Source of the DNA: Pelotomaculum thermopropionicum SI | GTDB taxonomy: Bacteria; Bacillota; Desulfotomaculia; Desulfotomaculales; Pelotomaculaceae | Direction of reading: 5' to 3' | Assembly: GCA_000010565.1 (NCBI GenBank) | Contig: AP009389.1 | Coordinates: 496,001-560,000, forward strand | Length of the DNA: 64,000 bases | Part shown: positions 47,474 to 55,220 of the stretch, piece by piece | How the letters are laid out: each line of letters opens with the position of its first letter | Position numbering within the stretch: position 1 is the first letter of the stretch | The notes under the pieces: generated by a model | The model's input: only the letters and a program-made list of their open reading frames with translations | What the model was told of the DNA's origin: nothing | Database searches by the model: none | Position numbers and translations under genes: made by a program

Positions 47474-47893
47474 ATGTTTGAGCAGGACATGGAAAGCGCC
47501 CTGGACAATCAGAAGCTGAAGGAGGAGTGGGTTGCGGCCCTGCTTGGGCTGATGAGGCAGTTAAAGGAATGGACGGTGGAGCAGATCAAAGTGTGGCAGG
47601 CGGAGGCTGGGGACAGGGTTATTCCAAATGTCATTGAGTTGACCACGGAAAGGAACGAGCAGTATATCGGTAGATACTATGCGCCCATGCTTGTTATTAC
47701 CGCTGAGAACTGCCTTGTTGAGATACTGCCGGCCGGGAGGTTTGCTATAGGAGCGATAGGACGCGTGGACATGATGAGCGGCAGGCGCTCTTACAGTTTT
47801 TTGTACTCCAGGAGAAAGGGATGGGTGTGCATGGAAAACAGGCGGCCCTTGACAAAGGAGCTGTATCTCGAATTGTTGAACCAGCTTGCTTAA
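47474..47893 (+). CDS. Uncharacterised protein of the MoxR-VWA cluster
   Basis: 139 residues from ATG 47474 with AAAAGGAG upstream. N-terminal amphipathic helix (LKEEWVAALLGLMRQLKEWT), then a beta-rich part (VIPNVIELTTERNEQYIGRY, MLVITAENCLVEILPAGRFA). No motif recognised. It follows the VWA gene by 20 bp and is followed by a DUF169 gene 24 bp later, so the four genes form one operon. Confidence 0.75.
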   Translation: MFEQDMESALDNQKLKEEWVAALLGLMRQLKEWTVEQIKVWQAEAGDRVIPNVIELTTERNEQYIGRYYAPMLVITAENCLVEILPAGRFAIGAIGRVDMMSGRRSYSFLYSRRKGWVCMENRRPLTKELYLELLNQLA

Positions 47894-47917
47894 AATAAAG
47901 GAGAGAGGTGTGAGGCA

Positions 47918-48697
47918 ATGGAAAGCAAGATTGCCGGGGCCATTGGCATGAAGTATTCTCCCGTGGCGGTACTCTGGACCGGCGAAAAGCCGGAGGGAGC
48001 GCTCCAGTTCAAGGAGGGCAGGTGGGGCTGCGTGGTGGCCATGCTGAACGCTTCCGCCAGGGGGAGAACGGCGGTTTTCGACCGGAAGACTTTCGGCTGC
48101 CTGGGGGGAGGCACGGGCCTGGGCTTCGGCAACCAGTACGTCAACTTCCCCGCCGGCATCGAGTACTTCATTTCAACCGGGAACAAGGAATTCTGCCAGA
48201 CCGAAATGGGCAGGAACATAGTAAGGAACATGCCGGCCCTTGAACACGGCGAGCGTTACGTGAAAAACCCGGCGCTGGCCAAGAAGTTTGTTGACTCCCT
48301 CCCTTACGTGGACGTGCCGGCCGAGTACGTGGTGTTCAAGCCGCTGGAAAAGCTGTCTGAAGGGGAGGTTCCAAAGGTCGTCGTTTTCCTGGTCAACCCC
48401 GATCAGCTTGCCGCCCTGACGGTTCTGGCCAATTATGCCCGCGAGACCAACGAGAATGTGTTTGTGCCGTTCGGCGCAGGCTGCCATACGGTCTGCCTCA
48501 TCCCCTACAGGGAGGGAGAGTCGGAGAACCCGCGGGCCGTGGTGGGGTTGATCGACATTTCGGCCAGAAAATATGTTGAAAAAGACATCCTCTCGTTTAC
48601 GGTGCCTTACAAGATGTTTCTGGAGATGGAATCGAACGTGGAAGGCAGCTTCCTGGAAATGGAAGAATGGCGCAGGGTACGGGAAAGAAACAGGTGA
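47918..48697 (+). CDS. DUF169-family protein
   Basis: 259 residues. The pattern MKYSPVAVLWTGEKPEGA, KEGRWGCVVAMLNASARGRT, GCLGGGTGLGFG and VPFGAGCHTVCLIPYREG matches the DUF169 family, which keeps several cysteines (here in WGCVV, GCLGGG, FCQTEM and AGCHT) that might bind a metal or cofactor. Function is unknown; the family is common in anaerobes. AGAGAGGTG precedes the ATG. Confidence 0.85.
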   Translation: MESKIAGAIGMKYSPVAVLWTGEKPEGALQFKEGRWGCVVAMLNASARGRTAVFDRKTFGCLGGGTGLGFGNQYVNFPAGIEYFISTGNKEFCQTEMGRNIVRNMPALEHGERYVKNPALAKKFVDSLPYVDVPAEYVVFKPLEKLSEGEVPKVVVFLVNPDQLAALTVLANYARETNENVFVPFGAGCHTVCLIPYREGESENPRAVVGLIDISARKYVEKDILSFTVPYKMFLEMESNVEGSFLEMEEWRRVRERNR

Positions 48698-48736
48698 GAG
48701 GCGATGCGGGCCCTTTCGGAGGAGGGCCCGCTTTTC

Positions 48737-48949
48737 TTATTTCGTCAGAACTATCTCGTATTCGTCCTCCCTTGTGGTGATGGTGATGTTCCAGCCGAGG
48801 CTTTTGGCCAGGCGGGTTACATTTTCCCTGGCGGCGTTGTTGTCTACCAGCACCCTTATTGTTCCGCCCTTTTCTTTTTCTATGGCTTTTTTAGTCAGCA
48901 GCACCGGTTCAGGGCAAAGCAGCCCGCGCGCATCAACCGTTTTGTCCAA
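48737..48949 (-). CDS. TusA/YedF-family sulfur-carrier protein
   Basis: 70 residues from TTG 48949 (GGAGGTG 6 nt upstream), giving MDKTVDARGLLCPEPVLLTK. The active cysteine is Cys12 in the CPxP motif, which carries persulfide or selenosulfide. It overlaps the end of yedE by 17 nt, and this gene pair is a recurrent neighbour set in selenium- and sulfur-using anaerobes. An upstream extension in frame lies inside yedE and is unlikely. Confidence 0.92.
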   Translation of the reverse strand: MDKTVDARGLLCPEPVLLTKKAIEKEKGGTIRVLVDNNAARENVTRLAKSLGWNITITTREDEYEIVLTK

Positions 48950-50021
48950 GTCCGACACCTCCGGGAACTGATTTTGAGCGGTATACCCCGGCAAAACCGG
49001 TTAAGAGCACAACAGCAAGGCCGATTAAAACTGCTGCCTGGCCTGCTGCGGGCACCCCGTTGGGGCCGGCCGCCAGGCCGAAGTTATGGGCGAAGGCTGC
49101 CCCGGCTATTAGCCCAAAGACTGTAACGGCGCAATCGGTGTTGCCTTCACTGGCTGCGGTAAGCTGCCTTAAGGGGCAGCCGCCGATTAAGGTTGAGCCG
49201 GTTCCGGCCAGAGCCATTCCTAAAAAGTTCCACACCCCGTCGGTATGGGCTATTGGCTGTCCGGCAAAGCCAAGCTTAAATGCCCCTACTGAGATGTTGC
49301 CGATAAATGCAACCACCAGGAGCGACAGGAAGCCGATCAGCAAGTGAGTGTCCCCGAACATAATGAAGTCCCTGATGCCACCAACCGTGCAAAACCGTGC
49401 ACGCTGCACCAGGATTCCGGCAATCAGACCTGCGGCGGCTGAGATTATTACCGGCGCGTGCATTGAGCCGGGGCCGGTCTTGCTGGCGGCGAAAAAAGAT
49501 GCACCCGACAATGTCAGGATAAGCAATATTATAGCAATAGCCGGAAAAATATAGCCGTTGACCTTTGGCTGGCTTACTGACTTGCCCAGGCTAAATCCTC
49601 TGTTCAGGAACTGTACTCCGATAAAGACGCCGGCTATAAGCCCCAAAAGGCCTACCCCTGCGTTTAAGTCACCGCCTGCGAGGCGGAGCGCAACCCGCAC
49701 CGGACAGCCTAGAAACACGAGCATACCGATCATGCTGACAAATGCCAAAAGGAACCTGGTCAAAGAGCTTGAGCCTCCTACGGCCCTGTGCTCTTTAGTG
49801 TAAACTGCTGCTATGAACGCTCCAGTAATTAGCCCTAAGATCTCCGGCCTCATGTACTGGACTGTTTCGGCCCTGTGCAGTTTGAGGCCGCCGCTGATGT
49901 CCCGCAAAAAACAGGCAATGCAGTAGCCCATGTTGGCCGGGTTGCCGTACCTGACCAGGAGCACGGCCAGAAGCCCCATCACTCCTCCAGCGGCGGCCAC
50001 TAAAATTTTTTTATTCTGCAC
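48933..50021 (-). CDS. yedE: YedE-family membrane transporter (putative selenium/sulfur transport)
   Basis: 362 residues, about ten membrane segments. Two YeeE/YedE repeats, each with a conserved cysteine: GCPVRVALRLAGGDLNAGVG in the first half and GGCPLRQLTAASEGNTDCAV in the second, plus RARFCTVGGIRDFIMFGDTH. Relatives move thiosulfate or are linked to selenium use when paired with TusA/YedF as here. GGGGG precedes the ATG. The direction of transport and substrate are not shown by the sequence. Confidence 0.9.
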   Translation of the reverse strand: MQNKKILVAAAGGVMGLLAVLLVRYGNPANMGYCIACFLRDISGGLKLHRAETVQYMRPEILGLITGAFIAAVYTKEHRAVGGSSSLTRFLLAFVSMIGMLVFLGCPVRVALRLAGGDLNAGVGLLGLIAGVFIGVQFLNRGFSLGKSVSQPKVNGYIFPAIAIILLILTLSGASFFAASKTGPGSMHAPVIISAAAGLIAGILVQRARFCTVGGIRDFIMFGDTHLLIGFLSLLVVAFIGNISVGAFKLGFAGQPIAHTDGVWNFLGMALAGTGSTLIGGCPLRQLTAASEGNTDCAVTVFGLIAGAAFAHNFGLAAGPNGVPAAGQAAVLIGLAVVLLTGFAGVYRSKSVPGGVGLGQNG

Positions 50022-50239
50022 GTGTCCCCCCCCTGTAAAATTGTGAATCTAATGTCATTAATGAATAATATATAAAAAATTGCACATCATTTAAAGGTTG
50101 AATTGACAAAATAAAATAATTCTATAGCAGGGGTAAAGTTAAATCAATATTTTTTATTAAACAAAAAGCAAAAAGCTCCGGATGCGGTGCGTTGCAACCG
50201 CTCCTGGAACTGCTGCGCCGGGAAACCGCGGCTTGACAT

Positions 50240-50274
50240 AAAAGCGCCCGCAAAGAGACGGACGCTTTTTTTTT
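50240..50274 (-). terminator. Terminator of the molbindin locus
   Basis: AAAAGCG-CCCG...CGGA-CGCTTTT forms a hairpin with T-runs on both strands. On the minus strand it directly follows the molbindin stop codon at 50273. Confidence 0.75.
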
Positions 50275-50476
50275 ACTTTACAAACACCACGTTAATGGCC
50301 TTAATCAGGGCCGTAACCTCGTCGCCCTGGGCAAAGCCCGCTTCTTCAAAGGACTCTCGCGTCATCACGGACGTGAGTTCGGTATCGCCCATTCACATCG
50401 TAACCTGGGCCATGACACCGTCGGCCTTGATGCGTCATATTGAGCCGGTCAGCTTGTTCCGAACGCCTGCTTCCAT
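50273..50476 (-). pseudogene. Molbindin (Mop/TOBE domain) gene with two in-frame TGA codons
   Basis: From ATG 50476, with GGGAGGTG just upstream, the frame is exactly 68 codons long, the length of Mop proteins, and ends in TAA. The translation is MEAGVRNKLTGSI-(TGA)-RIKADGVMAQVTM-(TGA)-MGDTELTSVMTRESFEEAG, then FAQGDEVTALIKAINVVFVK, a clear molybdate/tungstate-binding Mop fold. TGA codons stand at codon 14 (50437-50435) and codon 28 (50395-50393). Start, ribosome site, frame, stop and terminator are all preserved, so decay would be recent; recoding is a less likely alternative. It would have stored or buffered molybdate/tungstate, fitting the tungsten AOR in this window. Confidence 0.75.
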
Positions 50477-50618
50477 GACGTGTTCACCTCCCGGGCAGGC
50501 TGTTTTTACTAGGTTGCTGCAAATCCGGGCCGCTTATGCAGGGGCAGGGGAAAATTATGCAGGTCAAAATTTTGTGGAATACTTATACAGCCCGTTTTAT
50601 AATGGTGGGGGGAGTGTT

Positions 50619-51308
50619 ATGCAGGAAGCCGTGCTGGCGGTGCCGCAGCGCTTCGGCACCAGGTGGGGCTACGACCTGGTGGTGAAGGATGAGGCGGCGT
50701 CGGTGCAGGATTACCTCGATGCGGTGTGCCGGATCATTCGCGAATACCCTTTAAGCCGCACCAGGAAAAAAGCGCCCTCCTGTGCCGGCTGCGACCTTTG
50801 CTGTAAAGAAAGGGCGCCTCTTACCTGGATAGACGTTTTAAACCTAAGGAAATATTTGAAAATGGACAAAGCCGCGCTTCAGGAGTTCCTGGACCTGGCA
50901 GGATATATTCTGGTGGACGGTCCGGCGGTGGACATCACCCTGCGCAGGACCGGCAGGGGTTGTGTGTTCCTGAACAGGCAAAGCCGTCTCTGCTCCGTTT
51001 ATCCGGCCAGGCCCCTGGTCTGCCAGACGTTTTTTTGCTGCCCCGTCTCCCGGCGGGCGGCCGGGCTCAGGCAGTATGTGGTCAATGCCGGGGAGGACGA
51101 ACTGGTGCGCCAGTGGCTGCTGCAGGCCGGGAAGCGGGGAGGGGCACCTGCCTTCCACGAAGGGTACCGGCCTAAGCTCAGGCTGGGCGACTGGCAGCCC
51201 AACGCATTTACGGGCAGGGAACACTACCGGCAGGTTTTGCTGAAGGAGCTGTGCCCGCCCCGGCTGTGGCAGAAGCTATATGTGCCGGCCGGGCGGGGAG
51301 GGCGGTAA
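50619..51308 (+). CDS. YkgJ-type zinc/iron-chelating cysteine-cluster protein
   Basis: 229 residues from ATG 50619 (GGGGGGAG 5 nt before). Eight or more Cys in the YkgJ pattern: CAGCDLCCKERAPLTWIDV, then GRGCVFLNRQSRLCSVYPAR and PLVCQTFFCCP. These would bind an Fe-S cluster or zinc. The frame is open upstream to 50187 only because it runs antisense to the molbindin gene. Function unknown; genes of this family often accompany metal or modification enzymes. Confidence 0.88.
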   Translation: MQEAVLAVPQRFGTRWGYDLVVKDEAASVQDYLDAVCRIIREYPLSRTRKKAPSCAGCDLCCKERAPLTWIDVLNLRKYLKMDKAALQEFLDLAGYILVDGPAVDITLRRTGRGCVFLNRQSRLCSVYPARPLVCQTFFCCPVSRRAAGLRQYVVNAGEDELVRQWLLQAGKRGGAPAFHEGYRPKLRLGDWQPNAFTGREHYRQVLLKELCPPRLWQKLYVPAGRGGR

Positions 51309-51310
51309 GG

Positions 51311-51652
51311 TCATTTCCCCCGTCCAAGCAGCCTTTGCCACCAGGACGCTTTAGCTTTATTTTCCTGCGTGGCCATCCTTGCCTGAATCTTGCGGATGGT
51401 CCTCATGATTTCCCTGTCCCTGTCTTCGATGCGTTTTTCTAAAAGAGAAACGCGCCGGTCGACGGCGTTTTCGACCATTTTTTGGGTGATGTCGAAGAGG
51501 ACTTTGGCGGTGTAAATGTCGATGGTGGGAATTACCGCCCGCGAGGCCGGCTCTTCCGGCTCGCCGCCGTCATCGAGGGCAGCCTCCGGCACAACTGCTT
51601 CTCCGGGCAGGTCTTTTTCACACGGTTTGCTGATGCAGACAAGTTCACCCAT
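51311..51652 (-). CDS. Uncharacterised coiled-coil protein
   Basis: 113 residues from ATG 51652. N-terminal part acidic and Pro-rich (CEKDLPGEAVVPEAALDDGG), then a long charged helix (VSLLEKRIEDRDREIMRTIR), then KASWWQRLLGRGK, a basic amphipathic end that might touch membrane or DNA. The arrangement recalls the C-terminal end of MerR-like Bacillus proteins (DUF3967), but I am not sure. Runs convergently with the YkgJ gene, 2 bp between stops. Confidence 0.65.
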   Translation of the reverse strand: MGELVCISKPCEKDLPGEAVVPEAALDDGGEPEEPASRAVIPTIDIYTAKVLFDITQKMVENAVDRRVSLLEKRIEDRDREIMRTIRKIQARMATQENKAKASWWQRLLGRGK

Positions 51653-51794
51653 GGTTGCATACCTCCGTCAGCCTTTCTTTTATTTAAGATATTTTCTCCG
51701 TCTGTATTCTATTTCCTCCCAGTAAATACTATAATTGGAAATTTCCTTGCGGGCTGCCATGGGTTTACGAAAGTGAATTACAGGTGGTGTTTCA

Positions 51795-53498
51795 ATGGAC
51801 AGGCTCTTGCAGATTTTAAAAAGAATAGACGGCAAAGGCTACGGTGCTTACAAAGAACTGGCCGGCACCTATCAGTTTGCAGACTTCACCCTTTTCATCG
51901 ACCATGTACAGGGGGACCCCTTTGCCTCTCCCACCAGGATAAGGGTGAGAGTGGCGGGGGAGAAGGCGGGTTTTCCGCCGCAGCTTTGGGCCTCCAAGCC
52001 CCGCCGGATCGGCCTGCAGGATTACCTGGCCAGGCAGGTGGCGGTCAAGGCAAAGGTATACTGCGGCGGAGTGCGGGGAACCGGCAAAAGCGGCCTGCTC
52101 CTCATTGATGCGGGCGGTCAGGAAATTTTGGAGCGGACGGCGCTTGTCATAAGTGCCGGGTACGTGGAGGCGAGGCTGTCGGTTGGCCTGCCGGCCGACG
52201 GGCGGCGGATAAAAGGCGCCCTGGCCGCAAAGATGCTTACGGAAGAACTGGCCGGAATAGTGCGGGCCTCCCTGTTTTACAAAAGGCTTGATGCGGCTGA
52301 GGTGCTTTCTTTCGTGCAGTTAAAGGAAGACCAGCAGTTCATAAGGGAAGAGCTGGTGCGGCGGAAGCTGGTTGCTTTTGTTGCCGACGGAGCGGTTTTG
52401 CCCAGGGAAAGTGGTGCCAGCGACAGGCCGATGAAGGGGCAGGCGGTGCCCTTTGAAGCCCCGCCCGGGCTGGCGGTTGAAATGGATCTTCCCAACCGGG
52501 GAACCGTCAGGGGAATGGGCATTCCGGAGGGGGTTACCCTCATCGTCGGCGGGGGCTATCATGGCAAGTCGACGCTTTTAAAGGCAATAGAAAGGGGAGT
52601 TTACGACCACATTCCCGGCGACGGCCGGGAGCTGGTGATCACGCGCTGCGATGCCGTAAAAATAAGGGCGGAAGACGGGCGGCGGGTGGAGAAGGTGGAC
52701 ATCAGCCCGTTTATCAACAACCTGCCCTTCGGCAAGGACACCGTTTCCTTCAGCACGGAAGATGCCAGCGGGAGCACCTCCCAGGCCGCCAACATTATGG
52801 AGGCCCTGGAAATAGGGACGAGCCTTTTGCTCCTGGACGAGGATACCAGCGCCACCAACTTCATGATCAGGGACGCCAGGATGCAGGCCCTGGTGGCCAG
52901 GGAGAAGGAGCCGATAACCCCCTTTGTGGACAAGGTAAAGCTGTTGTACAAAGACAAAGGGGTTTCCACCATTCTGGTGATGGGCGGTTCTGGGGATTAT
53001 TTCGATGTGGCCGATCTGGTAATTATGATGGACGGTTACAGGCCGCACGTTGTAACCGGCAGGGCCAGGGAACTGGCCGGGCAAAAGCCGACCGGCAGGC
53101 GCCCGGAAGGGGGTGCGGCATTCGGCGAGGTAAGGCACAGGGTTCCCTTAAAGCAGGGGTTTAAGCCCGAGCGAGGGGGCAGGGTAAAAGTGGATGCCAA
53201 GGGCTTGAGCACAATAATATTTGGAACCGCCGCAATCGACCTCAGTTTTTTGGAGCAACTGGTCGACCCGGGCCAGACCAGGGCCATTGCGGACATATTG
53301 CTTTACTTGAGCAGGAAATACTTTGACGGCCAGAACAGCCTGTCCCAGGCAATCCGGAAGCTGTACGGGGAAATAGAAGAAAAGGGCCTGGACGTCGTTT
53401 CGCCCTTTTACGGCAAGCACCCGGGCGATTACGCAATGCCGCGCCCCCAGGAGGTGGCGGGGGCCGTCAACCGCCTGAGAACCTTAATGGTGAGGTAG
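51795..53498 (+). CDS. Predicted ABC-class ATPase (COG3044 / PF09818 type)
   Basis: 567 residues. P-loop at about residue 250 (LIVGGGYHGKSTLLKAIERG), ABC-like signature region with STEDASGSTSQAANIMEALE, Walker B SLLLLDEDTSATNFMIRD, and a switch region VSTILVMGGSGDYFDVADLV. The N-terminal half (RILKRIDGKGYGAYKELAG type; IDHVQGDPFASPTRIRVRV) and the C-terminal FGTAAIDLSFLEQLVDPGQT are characteristic of this poorly studied family. Soluble, no membrane partner. Role unknown. The stop overlaps the convergent flavoprotein gene by 15 bp. Confidence 0.9.
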   Translation: MDRLLQILKRIDGKGYGAYKELAGTYQFADFTLFIDHVQGDPFASPTRIRVRVAGEKAGFPPQLWASKPRRIGLQDYLARQVAVKAKVYCGGVRGTGKSGLLLIDAGGQEILERTALVISAGYVEARLSVGLPADGRRIKGALAAKMLTEELAGIVRASLFYKRLDAAEVLSFVQLKEDQQFIREELVRRKLVAFVADGAVLPRESGASDRPMKGQAVPFEAPPGLAVEMDLPNRGTVRGMGIPEGVTLIVGGGYHGKSTLLKAIERGVYDHIPGDGRELVITRCDAVKIRAEDGRRVEKVDISPFINNLPFGKDTVSFSTEDASGSTSQAANIMEALEIGTSLLLLDEDTSATNFMIRDARMQALVAREKEPITPFVDKVKLLYKDKGVSTILVMGGSGDYFDVADLVIMMDGYRPHVVTGRARELAGQKPTGRRPEGGAAFGEVRHRVPLKQGFKPERGGRVKVDAKGLSTIIFGTAAIDLSFLEQLVDPGQTRAIADILLYLSRKYFDGQNSLSQAIRKLYGEIEEKGLDVVSPFYGKHPGDYAMPRPQEVAGAVNRLRTLMVR

Positions 53499-54644
53499 CG
53501 AGCCGGCGGTTCTTTTCCGGGAGAGGATTGCCCGGATGACCTCGGCGGCCGCTTCCTTCAGGCCGGAATAGTTTCCCTCGCCGCAGACGATCTGGCAGAG
53601 CTGCCCGGCAATGTCCGGGTTTTTTTCCACCAGGCCGAAGGCCACCCGGGGGAAGGTATAGAAAACCCGCGCCAGCCTGCGCGCCTCCATCAGTTCGGCG
53701 GTGACGTGCCGGTCCACCAGAGACTGGTAGAGGCCGGGCGCTCCTTCCGGCTGTGCCCTGCTGTCCAGGATTGCCTCTGCCGCCAGGTGCGCGCTCTTTA
53801 TGGCGTAGTATATGCCCTCGCCGCTGAAGGGGTCGACCAGGCCTGCCGCATCGCCTATGAGCAGGGCCGACCGGCTGTGGATTCTTTTCTTCCTGCCGCC
53901 GCTGGGAATGGGGTAGCCCCGCAGGCTCAAAATCCTGGCAGATCCCAGCCCTTCCCTGGCCAGAAAGCCGCCCAGGAGCTTTTTAAGCTCCTTTACCTTG
54001 CGGGTGAAAGCGCCGACGCCGGTGGAAAGGCGGTCCCTCTTGGGGAATACCCATCCGTACCCCCAGGGCACGGCGCCGCAGTCCAGCCTGATCGTTCCCC
54101 TTTTTTGCTCCAGGACCTCCGGGGGACAGGCCACTTCTGCCTCCAGGGTGGGCCCCGTCTCCCCCGGATGATGCAGGCCCAGCAGCATGGCGGACCTGCC
54201 GTTTACCCCGTCGGCACCCACAAAGAGCCTGCCATGGTAGGTTTCGCCGGCCGCGGCAACTGTTACCAGGCCATTTTCCACGGCTATATCTTTAACCGGA
54301 GCCCCTTCAACAAGGCAGGCGCCGGCCTGTCTGGCCCTGTCCGCCAGCATCCGGTCAAAGCTGCTGCGGGTGACCATATAGGCCAGGGGCGTTTTCAGCC
54401 GGACCGTTACCTCGCTTTTGCCCTGGTAGCTGAACACTGCCGTGTGAACGGTGTCTTCAATAACGTCCTGCCAGGGGAAGTCTAGCAGGCGGGCCGCCTT
54501 GTAGGTTATACCGCCGCCGCATGGCTTTTCCCGCGGCATGAATTCTTTTTCCAGAACCAGTACCTCCAAACCCGCCCCGGCGAGGCGGCGGGCCAGGGTT
54601 GAGCCGGCCGGCCCGGCCCCCGCTATAACAACGTCGTATTTCAT
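53484..54644 (-). CDS. Geranylgeranyl-reductase-family flavoprotein
   Basis: 386 residues. FAD-binding N-terminus DVVIAGAGPAGSTLARRLAG, then PREKPCGGGITYKAARLL with the family cysteine, VGADGVNGRSAML, and GDAAGLVDPFSGEGIYYAIK. Members reduce isoprenoid chains of lipids, quinones or chlorophyll; menaquinone or polyprenol reduction is possible here, but the substrate cannot be read. Monocistronic by context. Confidence 0.9.
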   Translation of the reverse strand: MKYDVVIAGAGPAGSTLARRLAGAGLEVLVLEKEFMPREKPCGGGITYKAARLLDFPWQDVIEDTVHTAVFSYQGKSEVTVRLKTPLAYMVTRSSFDRMLADRARQAGACLVEGAPVKDIAVENGLVTVAAAGETYHGRLFVGADGVNGRSAMLLGLHHPGETGPTLEAEVACPPEVLEQKRGTIRLDCGAVPWGYGWVFPKRDRLSTGVGAFTRKVKELKKLLGGFLAREGLGSARILSLRGYPIPSGGRKKRIHSRSALLIGDAAGLVDPFSGEGIYYAIKSAHLAAEAILDSRAQPEGAPGLYQSLVDRHVTAELMEARRLARVFYTFPRVAFGLVEKNPDIAGQLCQIVCGEGNYSGLKEAAAEVIRAILSRKRTAGSLPHH

Positions 54645-54771
54645 GTTTAATACTCCTGTCTTTATTTTTTTATATTAGGTATATTTTTGTAAAAATAATT
54701 TAAAAGAGCAAAAATAAAATAAAATTTAATTTATATCATATTGCAGATAAAAATACGATAATAATAGGACA

Positions 54772-54800
54772 TTGACATAAAATTTGCAATATATTATAAT
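54772..54800 (+). promoter_or_regulatory. Perfect-consensus sigma-A promoter
   Basis: TTGACA (54772-54777), exactly 17 bp, TATAAT (54795-54800). It is the strongest promoter in the window. It drives a leader of about 360 nt rather than a nearby gene. Confidence 0.9.
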
Positions 54801-54806
54801 AAATGT

Positions 54807-55167
54807 CACCAGTTATTATATTAACAATCATGCCGGGATGCAAGTGATTTTATGGCAGTAAAGGCAGCTTTTACTGAAAACCAGAATAGACGAAATTACG
54901 GTGCCCTTTAAGGCAGGGTGCCGGCTACAGGGGTTTGAAGGGTTATGAATAAGCGGGGCTGGCTTAATCGGCCCGAAAACGGCATATTGCCCGGCCAGGT
55001 TCTTCCGGATCACACAGAAATGGCAAAAAGAATAAAGGAAGAATGTAACTATGGTCTGATAAAATGTCTCCCGGGATAATTTCGTTCTGAAATTAGACAC
55101 GGAGGATAGTTAAGACATAGTTATGCATTGCATATTAATCTAACGGGGGATATTTCCCTCGTTTTTT
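54807..55167 (+). ncRNA. Untranslated leader or independent small RNA of unknown class
   Basis: Bounded by the consensus promoter at 54772-54800 and a rho-independent terminator at 55143-55167. It contains no credible coding frame, though it has GC-rich paired-looking parts (GGTGCCCTTTAAGGCAGGGTGCC near 54899-54923 and GGGGCTGGCTTAATCGGCCC near 54955-54974). The glycosyltransferase-debranching-OtsAB operon starts 54 nt after the terminator. This is the layout of a terminator-controlled riboswitch, or else of an abundant sRNA. I could not match it to a known riboswitch class. Confidence 0.6.
55143..55167 (+). terminator. Terminator ending the leader RNA
   Basis: ACGGGGGA-TATT-TCCCTCGT hairpin (one G-T pair) followed by TTTTTT, 54 nt before the glycosyltransferase start. 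Confidence 0.8.
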
Positions 55168-55220
55168 GCTCTTTTTTTGGTGTGTATTTTTTAAATTTTT
55201 TTGAAAGGAAGGGATGTGGA

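Noticed and set aside
50187-50618. Long N-terminal extension of the YkgJ-type protein
   Set aside because: It runs antisense through the molbindin gene and its terminator, is compositionally unlike protein, and a strong ribosome site marks ATG 50619.
54807-55142. c-di-AMP (ydaO) or c-di-GMP (GEMM) riboswitch in the sugar-operon leader
   Set aside because: A few similar words (GAAGGGTTATGAA, GGGGCTGG) but I could not place the conserved core motifs, so the RNA is left unclassified.
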